A stretch of 64,000 bases of DNA, taken from NCBI RefSeq assembly GCF_018873765.1, contig NC_057924.1, positions 372,001 to 436,000 of the forward strand. The letters run 5' to 3'. The position numbers and the translations under genes are program-made. Shown piece by piece: positions 47,701-59,700 of the stretch (position 1 is its first letter; each line of letters starts with the position of its first letter). The notes below the pieces were generated by a model, which was not told the origin of the DNA, did not search any database, and saw nothing but the letters and a program-made list of their open reading frames with translations. Source of the stretch: Telopea speciosissima. Taxonomy: Eukaryota > Streptophyta > Magnoliopsida > Proteales > Proteaceae.

Positions 47701-50700
47701 GTCTACGGTGCCTTTCCACGTCCCGATGCTCATCTCGACCCCTCGAGCGACACCTTCAATGGGACGAGCTTGGGAGTTAACCGCCTTGAGCCATCCTCCC
47801 TCCTTGGACACCTTTAGTCCAAGCTTCTTTGCCTCCTCCATTGAGACAAAGTTGTGTGTGGCGCCTGTGTCGACCATAGCTCGCGAGGGCTTCCCGTTGA
47901 TGTGCACCTCCACATACATAAGCCCCTTCTGAGAGGTAGTGGCCTTGACCTCCGTCGCCTTGGCCTTGATAGCACCCAGTTGTTGTAGAGACCCCATGTG
48001 TGCTTCCTCTTTACCCTTCTCCAATAGGGCATTGAGAGCTTTCCTCTTGGGGCAATCCCTAGCCCAGTGTGGCCCGTCACACAAGAAGCACTTGTCCCTT
48101 GGAGTGAACTTATCCTTCTTGTCAAACTTGGCCTTACCCTCCTTGCTTGTGGTAGCCTTACTATTTCCTTCCTTGGGAGGGTATTTCTTGGGACCTTTCT
48201 CTCCCCCACCATTTCCTCCATTGCTCTTCTTGGCCTTAGCAGTATCTTCTCTCCTGAACTCCACCAATGACTCCGCTGCTGCTATGGCCGAAGCAAGATC
48301 TTGCACGCCTCGGCGTTGTAGTTCTTGCGCGGCCCAACCTTGGAGACCATCCATGAAGTTGAAGAGAAGTTCTTCATCGGTCATACTAGGGACCTCAAGC
48401 ATAAGTGTTGAGAATTCCTTGACATAATCCCTAATAGACCCAGTGTGTTTCAGCCTTTTAAGGCTCTTTCTAGCCAAGTAAGCAGCATTTTCTGGGTAGA
48501 ATTGCTTCTTTAATTCCTTCTTGAACTCATCCCAGGTGTCTATGGTGCATGTACCTCTTTCTATGTCGGCATGCCTCCTTCGCCACCATAGAGTTGCTGT
48601 ATCGGTGAGGTAAAGTGTTGCGGTCCGCACCTTAGTCGCCTCGTCCTCGAGTGCCATCGCCTCGAAGTACCTCTCCATATGCCACACAAAGTTGTCGACT
48701 TCCCGCGCATCTCTCTTCCCATCAAATGGCTTGGGCTTTGGTACCTCCACCCTAGGTACCTCACGCGAGGTAGTGGCTCCCCCGGCCGCTGCCCTCCTAC
48801 ACATTGCCCAATCCGCTTGTACCTCATCGATGCGAGCATCCATCTTGGCCAATGCTTCCCATACTTGAGCCTTGAAGCTGGCAAACTCTTCCTGTTGGGC
48901 GTGCACTATGGTGTTGAGAGTGGTTTGTAGGGACTCCTTGAGCTCCCCCATTTGGCTCACTAGCTCCTCCTTGAGCTCCATCATGTGGCCTTCGAGCTCC
49001 TCCCCACTTTGCTCTACAACATCGAGGCGCTCCTTCACCTCGGCCGTTGCTAGCTCCACCCGAGCTAGGCGTGGCTCCATAGCTCCACTAACGTCCACAG
49101 ACTTGTCCTTGCCTCTTCGCCTCTCCTTGGTGGGAATGGCCTCCCTCCCACGGGCATGCTCACTCACCATCATGTCTAGCACTTCCGATTCGTTAGCCAT
49201 GATGTCGAATCTACAAATATCCTCCCTCGCAACCGAAGCTTTGATACCACACTTGTCACGGCCTTAGACCTTACTAAGCAACCGCGCCGGCACTTAGCAC
49301 TCACACTAGCACTAAGTCAGCCTTTCCACAACTCTAGCAAGGGACTTGGGAAGAGAACTTAGAGAACACAAGAGAGTTTGAGTGAATGGAACTTGTATTG
49401 CACTAGAAAGCTTGAGTACAAAGCTTGAATACTAACTTGCTTGATGCCTTGGCCAAATGAGGCCACCTCTATTTATAGGCAACCAAGCCTATGATGAATG
49501 GCTATGATATTTACATGTGTCCTCCATCCAACGGTGGAGAACCTTCTAGAATAGAGTCTAGAATAATCCTAGATATTTACAAGAATGCTCTAGAAGCTTG
49601 CTAGATCTTTCCTAGCTTCTAGAGGTTCCTCAATACTTCTAGAATGAGTCTAGCCTCTTCCAGTATGGAGAGTTCTAGACCTTGGTTCTTCCTTGGCCCA
49701 AGGTCCATGTCAATGGGCCTTGCAAGTCTTAGCCTTGGGCCATAATTAGGCGGGCTGTGACACGTAGCCTAGGAGTTATATTTTCATACTTAGTTTATTT
49801 TTATGTTTTTTAGATTGAACCGGGTTGACATTGGTTGCATCCAATTGGTTCAATGGGTCCAATGGGTTTAATTTAAGTGAAGAGCTCCTATTGGCTAATA
49901 GGTTCTTATATCCTATTGGCTAATGGGGAATCTTCTTTTAAATTAATTGTTTAAGTTAGAGTCTTTTAATTTAAGTTAAGTAGGGGTAGTTAGGACATTT
50001 TAAGTTTTAAATTAGTCCAATTAGATTTAAACCTCTCCCTTCCACGATTTTGTGAAGGAGAGGCCTTTAAGTTGTGATAGGATTTGGCCTTAGGCTTTTA
50101 TTATAAATAAGAATATCGTGGGAGGCTCCCCCACAATAGATTTGAATTAAAAACACTGATTTCGTGGCTGGTTACTGCTGCTGCTCCTTGCTCTCAAGAG
50201 TTTATGCATCCTTGTGGTTCTATCAAGGTGGAAGGGTGGGTGGAATCCTGCGACTCTTTACGCCGGGACGGCTGGGAGGATTTTTCTTCGAAGGTGGCTT
50301 CATCCTTCAACCATTCAAACTGCTGTTAGAGGATTCGAGAGTGAGTTTGAATTTATTATTTTCTGTTTATCCTTTCTTCCCTTCCCCAATCAATTCCTTT
50401 TCTCTTCTGTCCTATTTTCATAAACCGTAGAAGACTCTAAACTCTGATTCAGATCTGCTCCTCCATTGGAATCTGATCAGATTTGGACCATAACTTCCCC
50501 TCATCACCATCTCCACTCGACCCTAGCTGCTGCCCATTCTGTCCATCCAAACCCTAAGATCCCTCTTCTCCATTGACCCTAAAAACCCTAATTTTCTGCT
50601 GGGACACATTCAGCCATCAGAAACCTTCCATATTGCAACCGAATCTTCCCCCTAGCCCCTCTAACAGTCGACCTTAACCCCTGCCCCTAAATCCTACTTT

Positions 50701-53700
50701 AAACCATAATTTTAGTTGTTTTTCCTCATTACAAAACCCGAAACCCTAACCCTAAATCTGCAGAATTTTGAAACCTAACCAAATCCAGATATTTTTATAT
50801 CATAATGACCCTCAAAACCTGCAGATTAAAACCCTATAAACCCCATTCCCAAATTCTCATCCTAAACCCTAATTTTGCCCTAAAACAGCCCCTAATCAGC
50901 CCTAAACAGCAGGCTTACCCGAAGCTTGGTTCTACTTGGTTCCTAGTGGGATTAATTCCTATTCTAGGACTACATTATTTTGGTATCAAAGCCATGGACG
51001 AACATGGCAACCCGGTGCTGCCACAACCAGCCGACCCTATGGCAACCATGTTAGAGATGTTCCGCAAGTTTACAGCAGATCAGAAGGCTACAAGTGATGC
51101 AATCATGACTAGATTGCAACACTTGGAAGGACAGAGAATCCCTCCTGATAGGGACAGCAACTTGCCCATAGAAGAGGACAGGTACCAACCCCATTCTGTG
51201 ATACAGAGGCTGCCTGACGGAGATGGGAGCCCTAGAGATGATTATAGGGGTTATAGAGATGGACACTTAGGTAATAGGGACAGATTCAGGACTGACCGAG
51301 ATGACAGGAATGATAGAGATTATTATGGAGATCGTCGGGACAGACCTAGATATGCCCGTGAACCTTTTCGGGAACACAGAGATCACCACCGAGGCTACAG
51401 AGACAGAGATAGAGAAGACCGGGACAGAGACAGAGGTCGGCAGCCTACTTTTGAGGAGTATATGAGGTCCTACTTCACTGGAGACCAGGGTACTAATCGA
51501 CGACATACAGGAAACCAAAAGGTGAAGCTTGAGCTGAAAGAATTCGATGGCAACTCCGACCCCCAGGTGTTTTATGATTGGCTTGCTGCAATAGAAGACT
51601 ATTTCGACTGGTATGATCTATCTGAAGAAGGGAAAATGAAGTTAGTCCGTGCTAAGCTTATCGGACCTGCACGTGAGTGGTGGAGAACTGCTGAAAGAGA
51701 GATGGACTTTAATGGTACTGCACCCCGCACTTGGGAAGACATGAAATATGACCTGAGCAAGAAATACTTACCAAGGCACTTCAGGTCTCAGTTGCAGGAT
51801 AAGTTCAACTCCCTCCGCCAGGGACCCATGACTGTAACTGAGTACATGAGGCAATTCGATGCTCTTTCTTCTCGCACTGGCATTAGGGAGGAAGGCATCC
51901 AAATGCTTTCCAGGTTCAGATTGGGTCTATCAAGTGAGATCAACAGGACAATTGGAGTGGTTGACGTGGTAGATGTTCGCGATTGTTTTGAGAAGGCCTT
52001 GAAGGCAGAGGAGTTACTAGCTTCATGTAAACAGCCGGGTTCTACTTCCAAGCCGGCCTACATCAACAATAGCACCTCCAAACAAGGTTCCTCTCCAGGC
52101 AACACCCCTCGCCCTGCTGTTCCCCCACGTGTGGATGACAAGGGCAAGGCTCCTACGGGCCGAAATGACCCCTTCACTTGTTACTACTGTCAAGACAAAG
52201 GGCACATTGCTAGGGACTGCCCGCATAAGAAGAAGCCCATCAACGTGGCTGAAAAGGAAGAAGTTCAAGGTGAAGACGACGACCAAGGCGCAAATTGTAT
52301 TCACCCACTCCCTCCTGATGATGAATATGATGTGGCTAATTATCTTGATGATGATGAGTTACGAGGTGTTCATGTGGTATGTCAAAAGGCTGCTGTCCAG
52401 CCAGCATGGCAACCTTCTTCATCCTCCAAAGAGCTGCTGTCCGCATATAAGACTGCACCATCCGCTGAAGATGAACTCAAGCAACTCGATCCTGATTTGG
52501 AAGACCATTCTGTGATCTCCAGCCATTCATCGGGGATGAATGCTTTCAAGATGGGGAGAGTTGATGCAGCTCCAAGTAGGAAGAAGAAGAAGAAGAAACC
52601 CTGAACTTAGGGTTTGAATAGGGAGCCGTAGCCTAGGAGTTATATTTTCATACTTAGTTTATTTTTATGTTTTTTAGATTGAACCGGGTTGAAATTGGTT
52701 GCATCCAATTGGTTCAATGGGTCCAATGGGTTTAATTTAAGTGAAGAGCTCCTATTGGCTAATAGGTTCTTATATCCTATTGGCTAATGGGGAATCTTCT
52801 TTTAAATTAATTGTTTAAGTTAGAGTCTTTTAATTTAAGTTAAGTAGGGGTAGTTAGGACATTTTAAGTTTTAAATTAGTCCAATTAGATTTAAACCTCT
52901 CCCTTCCACGATTTTGTGAAGGAGAGGCCTTTAAGTTGTAATAGGATTTGGCCTTAGGCTTTTATTATAAATAAGAATATCGTGGGAGGCCCCCACAATA
53001 GATTTGAATTAAAAACACTGATTTCGTGGCTGGTTTTCTGCTGCTGCTCCTTGCTCTCAAGAGTTTATGCATCCTTGTGGTTCTATCAAGGTGGAAGGGT
53101 GGGTGGAATCCTGCGACTCTTTACGCCGGGACGGCTGGGAGGATTTTTCTTCGAAGGTGGCTTCATCCTTCAACCATTCAAACTGCTGTTAGAGGATTCG
53201 AGAGTGAGTTTGAATTTATTATTTTCTGTTTATCCTTTCTTCCCTTCCCCAATCAATTCCTTTTCTCTTCTGTCCTATTTTCATAAACCCTAGAAGACTC
53301 TAAACTCTGATTCAGATCTGCTCCTCCATTGGAATCTGATCAGATTTGGACCATAACTTCCCCTCATCACCATCTCCACTCAACCCTAGCTGCTGCCCAT
53401 TCTGTCCATCCAAACCCTAAGATCCCTCTTCTCCATTGACCCTAAAAACCCTAATTTTCTGCTGGGACACATTCAGCCATCAGAAACCTTCCATATTGCA
53501 ACCGAATCTTCCCCCTAGCCCCTCTAACAGTCGACCTTAACCCCTGCCCCTAAATCCTACTTTAAACCATAATTTTAGTTGTTTTTCCTCATTACAAAAC
53601 CCGAAACCCTAACCCTAAATCTTCAGAATTTTGAAACCTAACCAAATCCAGATATTTTTATATCATAATGACCCTCTAAACCTGCAGATTAAAACCCTAT

Positions 53701-56700
53701 AAACCCCATTCCCAAATTCTCATCCTAAACCCTAATTTTGCCCTAAAACAGCCCCTAATCAGCCCTAAACAGCAGGCTTACCCGAAGCTTGGTTCTACTT
53801 GGTTCCTAGTGGGATTAATTCCTATTCTAGGACTACATTACAAGGTGTTAAGAACTGCTGAAATGGAACTATAGTCTGCTTTCACAACTATCACAAAATC
53901 ATCTGCAAAGACAAGGTGAGAGAGAACTAAATTTTTACAATGGGGGAGAAGCTAAATCCTTTTTTCTATGGAGACATAAGGTCTCCCTGCCGAATGTCCC
54001 CACCGGCTTCAAAATATCTTGTAGGATTTCCATTGACAAGGATGGAGAACATTGCTTACACAACACACGCCTTTACCCTATCAGGATCAAACGCTTACCA
54101 GTCATCCAAAAGCCTAGACTTGTGAAGAAGGCGTGATGTAGATTCATCACCGAAATGAGCTTATTTTATTAGGAATAAGTCTAGGGTTGGGTCAATTTGG
54201 ATCCTCTACTGTAGAGCTGCCCGGCAGGACTGTGCTGCCCAGACACGGTGCTGCACGCAATGTCCGCCTTACCCCTGCCCAAATGCCTTGCCCGAGTGGG
54301 GGTAAGGCGGTCATTGCGTGCAGCACCATGTCTGGGTAGCACGGTCCTGCCGAGCTGCTCGGCAGTAGAGGATCTGGATCCGGGTTGGGTTATATATATG
54401 TTCGGTCTTTGATCCCATGGTTTTTCTATGTAAGAGGCCACTTTTATGGGCCTAAAATATGGGTAGTAAGGTTACATACGAGATTAGTAAGTAGATTTCC
54501 TTGGTTAGTGGTCATGTGATCACTTAAGTGATCATGTGACTTGGTTAAGTGGTCATGTGACTATTTAATTGTTATTTTAGTTGGGTTGGATTAGGACTCT
54601 ATAAGTTCAGCCATGTTTTGAGTCTATTTGCTTTAGTATTTCAGTTTCCTAGTTAGTTTAAGTTACCTAATAGGTTAAGGATTGGGTTAGGCCTTTCCTT
54701 TTTAGAGTAGAAGTCTATTTTGAGTCTTTTATATAAGGCTGTAAGGGGGCAAAGCCTTGAACATGAATTTGATTAATGAAAAAGTTTTTGTTTGATGCCA
54801 TAGCTGCTGCTCTGCTCTATTGAGTGTTGCCTTGTGAGTTATATCAAGGTGAAGGGACTGGTGGATCTCTTGTTGACTCCTTACGTCTGGTAGTACTAGG
54901 AGGATCTTCTACTCATCTCTTTGCATCTTGTAGATCAGGAGACCCTATCTTCTCCAAGCTACTGCTACTGTTGAAGATCTATTTTTCAAGTAAGTTTACT
55001 ATTACAACATACATCCTTCGTCTTCTAATCCTCCAACCTAAGCCTACCTATCTCCAATCGATCCTCTAAACCCTAGATTCCATCACTTCCGTATTTCCCA
55101 AAACCCTAACCCTAGTTGCTGCCCAATTACATCTAAACTACTTCTACTCCTCCAAAACCAATAAAACCTAGTTCATTAGACTCTCCTAAACCTGCCTAGC
55201 TTTATCATGTAACCCTAACCCTAAATTTGACCTAAAACCTCAATTCTGCCCCCCCATCGAACCAGTTGTTCTATAGGTCCTGGTTGTCTAGCTCCTAGTA
55301 GGTTTCCTACCTATCTAGGATTATATTAAGTGGTATCAGAGCTATGGCGGAGGGAAGCTCCAACCAAGCCTCGAAAGACACACCTTCTCTTCGTTTTTAA
55401 GACCCGAGTTCGTCTACCCCATGGGAGCACAACCATATTATTTGTTGATGAGAGGCGACGTGACAACATTATTTCACAATCCGTGGTGGATAAGTTGTCC
55501 CAGTTAGGAGAGATTTGCATCATGCCTATAGGTCAAGTCTTTGTTGAATTTGAGCGTTCCTCATACTCTGACGGTGGTTGGTGTCAGCCGGTACCATCTC
55601 CAAAGAGCTTTATTGCAGTCGGTTGTGATTAGTTGGACGAGCGACAAGGTTAGATTGAACCTGAAAACAACTCGTGTGTCCTACCTGATCGACACCGTCT
55701 ATACCATTGTTTTACTCTAAAAGGGTTACAACCAAAGGTGACCATATCGACTGTACAGCCACAGGGAATGCCGAACATGTCAACTCAAACGCAAGTGGCA
55801 TCTACTGTGTTTGAAGTTTCACCAACAACTGATGCGCCAACAGAAGATTCTACTAAAGTGGTTTATGTCGAAGAAACCAATGTAGAAAAGGCTGATACAG
55901 TAGAAGATGAAGAGGTGGAGCTACTGTCTAAGAAGATTATTAACAGTGAAGACTCTATGGATAGGGCATTCATGGGTGATTCAGAGATCGAACACATAGA
56001 GTTTGTTATGTCACCATGGTTCTTCGAAGAGAAAGCTCCACGTCTTGAAGACTTTATCCTTAATGTTCCTGCATCACCAGAATTTTGCTTGGGAATGGTC
56101 AAAGTTGTTACTCACATGTTGTTCCCCCCTCCTCACTACAAAATTCAAGGATGGATTTTTTCAAGATGGGGAGAGTTGATACAGATTCATCACCGAAATG
56201 GGCTTATTTTATTAGGAATAAGTTTAGGGTTGGGTTATATATATATGTTGGGCCTTTGATCCCATGGTTTTTCTATATAATAGGTCACTTTTATAGGCCT
56301 AAAATATGGGTAATAAGGTTACATGCGGGATTAGTAAGTAGATTTCCTTGGTTAGTGGTCATGTGATCACTTAAGTGATCATGTGACTTGGTTAAGTGGT
56401 CATGTGACTATTTAATTGTTATTTAAGTTGGGTTGGATTAGGACTCTATAAGTTCAGCCATGTTTTGAGTCTATTTGCTTTAGTATTTCAGTTTCCTAGT
56501 TAGTTTAAGTTACTTAATAGATTAAGGATTGGGTTAGGCCTTTCCTTTTTAGAGTAGAAGTCTATTTTGAGTCTTTTATATAAGGTTGTAAGGGGGCAAA
56601 GCCTTGAACACGAATTTGATTAATGAAAAAGTTTTTGTTTGCTGCCATAGCTGCTGCTCTGCTCTGTTGAGTGTTGCCTTGTGAGTTATATCAAGGTGAA

Positions 56701-59700
56701 GGGACTGGTGGATCTCCTGTTGACTCCTTGCGTCTGGTAGTATTGGGAGGATCTTCTACTCATCTCCTTGCATCTTGTAGATCGGGAGACCCTATCTTCT
56801 TCAAGCTACTGCTACTGTTGAAGATCTATTTTTCAAGTAAGTTTGCTGTTACAGCATACATCCTTCGTCTTTTAATCCTCCAACCTAAGCCTACCTATCT
56901 CCAATCGATCCTCTAAACCCTAGATTCCATCACTTCCCTATTTCCCAAAACCCTAACCCTAGTTGCTGCCTAATTACATCTAAACTACTTCTACTCCTCC
57001 AGAACCAATAAAACCTAGTTCATTAGACTCCCCTAAACCTGCTTAGCTTTATCATATAAGACTCATCCCCATTACCCTAACCCTAACCCTAAATTTGACC
57101 TAAAACCTCAATTTTGCGCCCATTAAATTAGTAGTTCTACAGGTCCTGGTTGTCTGGCTCCTAGTAGGTCTCCTACCTATCTAGGACTACCTTAAGGCGC
57201 AACTTTATTTCCTTAAACTGGCCCTGAGCTACGTGTCGAGCCAGGATTTGGGGTGGGATTTTGGGCACCTTCTCTACACCATCAATACTGGTCCCAACAA
57301 TCTTCCCCCAAAGACGCGCCACGGTACTGTTGTAGCCCTCCCGGGGAGACTCGAACTCATGACCAGGCTTTGATACCACTTGTCAGGATCAAGTGCTTAC
57401 CAGTCATCCAAAAACCCGAACTTGTGAAGAAGGCGCAACTTTATTTCCTTAAACTGGCACTGTGCCACTTGTTAAGCCGGGATCTGGGTTGGGACTTTGG
57501 GCACCTTCTTTGCACCGTTAATACTGGCCCAACACACCAACTAATGAATTTTGGTGGGTACTTGATGTAGTCAAGAATTGGATGCTGCTAGGGTCGAATT
57601 TGGTGATGATGTATAAGGACAAGAATGATGAAAATTGGTGGTGGTGAAGATGGCGATGGATAGATAGATGTAGAACAATTAAAATAGTTTTAGACAACTA
57701 GAGTCCCACCCAAGCAAGGTTGATAAACTCACAAGCATGTTCTCAAAGAGAAGAAGACTAAGTCTTTTTTTGAAGAATTCTGGAATGGCAAAGCAGCCTT
57801 CCACGATTTGAATTTATAGGAGAGGAAGGAGTTCCAAAAACCCCTTAGATACATGTAAGCAATTAATGGACTGTTGGTATTCCCAACCCATTACATAGAA
57901 AATAGCCCCCCATGCATCTAGGAACAATAAACAAGAACCTAGGAACTAGAAACAAGAAAACAATAAATCTGCCTAGGAATATAAAAAGACACTTAAGTAC
58001 TGGACTACCTAGATATATGAAAAGACTCTTAAATAAACCTAGGAACTATGAAAATAAACACTACTAAGCCTAATCCCGTTTGCCTTCTTTGTACCCACAT
58101 TTGAGGCCCATTAAAGTGACCCATTACAAATAAAACACAATGAATCAAAGGCACAATGTATACATAACCCCACCCAAGGCTTATTTCCAATAAAATAAAC
58201 CCATTATGTGACTTATCTGCATCAGTACTCCATACAACAACAACAAGAAGCTCAGCCTTATCCCAACTAAATGGGGTCAACTACATGGATCCTTGCAAAA
58301 TAAAGTCAGGAAAACTGACTGAAAGTAAGAGGGGTGAAGAAATGCAGAGAAGAATAAATGAGAGATGAAAAGTGAGAAATTAGAAATGAAAGTAAGAGGA
58401 AAGAGGCACAGCCCAGGAAGTAAGGAAAATCTCAGCTAAATGGGGTCGACAACATGGATCCTTGACCTCCAATAGGCTCTATCTGAGGTCATACTTGGTA
58501 CCATGGTTCAAAATTTTGTGATATATCGCCGATATATCGGCATATTTCAGAAATCTCGACACTACCGAGACGAGATGGGCTTCCGAAATGAAAAATATTC
58601 GAATTTTGGTATATTTCATGAAATATCGGTATATTTCGTGAAACTTTGGTATATTACTTAAACAATGTGTATTTAATTATTTATACATCAGGGTCCGACC
58701 GTATACTGTCAATCAAGGATGCAAACCCACAACACCACTTTGAGTTCATTTTTTTTTGCAATATGAAGGTTTAAATGTGTTTATTTAGCTTAAATAAGGG
58801 TGTAGATAAAGTATCAAGCCTTAATATGGCCAAAACCCACCAATATGGAGTGCCGAAATATGGTAGAAAAAATACCATATTTTGCCGAAATTTCGGAAAT
58901 CTCGACCAGCCCGAAATGGCGAGACGAGACGAAATTTCGAACTATGCTTGGTACAAGGCCCAGAGTAGTCATTCCTTGTAACCTCTCCTATGGTCATTTT
59001 AAGCCTGCCCCTGGCTCATTTAGCTCCTTCAATCTAGATCAGATCACTCCTTACTGGGGTGTCTCTAGGCCTCCGTTCAACATGGCCATACCACCTCAAA
59101 GTCTTAAATAACATTCTCAAAGCTTGTCATTATGCTGGGAAACTCCTAGATCACCTCTAATACATTCATTCCTTTATCCTTCCTAGTCTTGCTGCACATC
59201 CACATAGCTTCTCTATATGGCAGTTCTTAACTGCCAAACATTTCGCTGCATACATCATAGCCACTCGGACAACAGTCGTATAGAACTCTCCTTTAAGCTT
59301 TGAAGGAATACGCCGGTCACACAGTACTCTAGTCGCCCCTCTTCACTTCATCCATCCCACTTTAATTCGCTCGGAACATCATCATCTATGTCACCTTCTT
59401 TATTTATGGTTGACCTCAAATATCTAAAATAGTCACTTTGCGGTATCTCTCTCTCCTCTATTTTCAGTATGTCGGCGGGTACCCCATACAAGACATAATA
59501 TCAAACAAGAATTGTCTATTCAAGGAGTCATAGGACTTATGCAATTCAATGTTAAGGGTAGTTGAAGGTGAGGAATGCTTTTGGTCCAGGCCTCTAAACA
59601 CATCATGACAATGATAACTGCTGATTGGTTACGAGTAACCAAATGATCGACTACAACTTGGAGTTTATTGCCAAATAAAGAGTAAATTGCAAAGAGAAAT

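Larger units (their letters stand above)
44059..49762 (-). mobile_element. Ty3/Gypsy chromovirus with identical LTRs
   Basis: LTRs of 509 bp (44059-44567 and 49254-49762) are identical in my base-by-base reading, with ends TGTCAC and GTGACA. The primer site on the - strand is TGGTATCAAAGCT (49235-49247) and the purine tract AGGTGGGGGAGAA (44568-44580). gag, protease, RT, RNase H, integrase and a chromodomain are in Gypsy order. The target copy is 4 bp (CGTA, 44055-44058 and 49763-49766). pol has several frame breaks despite the identical LTRs. Confidence 0.93.
43990..50977 (+). repeat. 5' LTR of the gag-only element, split by the chromovirus
   Basis: Segments 43990-44058 and 49767-50977 together match the 3' LTR at 52562-53840. 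The chromovirus interrupts after GGAGCCGTA and duplicates CGTA (49763-49766). Confidence 0.9.
43990..53840 (+). mobile_element. Gag-only LTR retrotransposon (TR-GAG-like), with a chromovirus in its 5' LTR
   Basis: LTRs of about 1.28 kb start TGATGCAGCTCC and end GGACTACATTA. CAAGG is duplicated outside (43985-43989, 53841-53845). The primer site TGGTATCAAAGCC is at 50981 and a purine tract GATGGGGAGAG at 52551-52561. The only gene is a complete gag. No protease, RT, RNase H or integrase is present, so mobility would need proteins from another element. This matches the described TR-GAG class. LTR copies differ at roughly ten positions by eye, so insertion was fairly recent. Confidence 0.88.
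54134..57194 (+). mobile_element. Non-autonomous LTR retrotransposon without gag-pol, inside the TRIM
   Basis: The left LTR is 54134-55328 (with a MITE inside) and the right LTR 56177-57194, starting TGATGTAGATTC or TGATACAGATTC and ending in TTA. AGGCG is duplicated (54129-54133, 57195-57199). The primer site TGGTATCAGAGC is at 55331 and the purine tract GATGGGGAGAG near 56165. The 848-bp interior has no retroviral domains. Termini and purine tract show it is a relative of the gag-only element at 43990. Confidence 0.87.
54079..57534 (-). mobile_element. TRIM element, split by another LTR element
   Basis: LTR 1 (54079-54133 plus 57200-57299, 155 bp) and LTR 2 (57381-57534, 154 bp) share GCTTACCAGTCATCCAAAA and AACTTTATTTCCTTAAACTG. 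Between them are only 81 bp (57300-57380), which hold a purine tract (CTTTGGGGGAAGA on the - strand) and a primer site (TGGTATCAAAGCC on the - strand, 57367-57379). Total original length was about 390 bp. LTR ends are TGTTGGG and CTGACA on the element strand. The L1 frame continues across it. Flanking bases TACCC/CACCA match weakly, so it is an old insertion. Confidence 0.8.
42425..58235 (-). mobile_element. L1 LINE remnant, interrupted three times
   Basis: Pieces on the - strand continue across each insertion. YPPKFISW lies at about 57557-57535. Then [18 protein letters not shown] and [12 protein letters not shown] (54078 to about 53960) and an FADDF box with [13 protein letters not shown] (about 53930-53846). 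Then [25 protein letters not shown] and [10 protein letters not shown], ending [14 protein letters not shown] (43984 to about 42750). The 3' end is near 42425 (CTATCAAAAAACAG on the - strand). The order is that of an L1 ORF2 RT and its C-terminus. Stops and frameshifts abound. The 5' part is gone, ending where the RTE tail begins. Confidence 0.8.

Noticed and set aside
50164..50430. ORF repeated almost exactly at 52982-53293
   Set aside because: The two frames are the same part of the two LTRs of the gag-only element, so they are repeat copies and not a gene family. No domain was seen.
57073..57095. CCCTAA repeats as an interstitial telomere
   Set aside because: Only about three units, within an LTR whose other copy has the same region; better explained as a telo-box motif.
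57200..57400. Possible SINE, because of a tRNA-like GTTCGAGTC and TGGTATCAAAGC
   Set aside because: The flanking repeats are LTR-like, with purine tract and primer site in the right places, and the unit restores the L1 frame when removed; TRIM explains it better.
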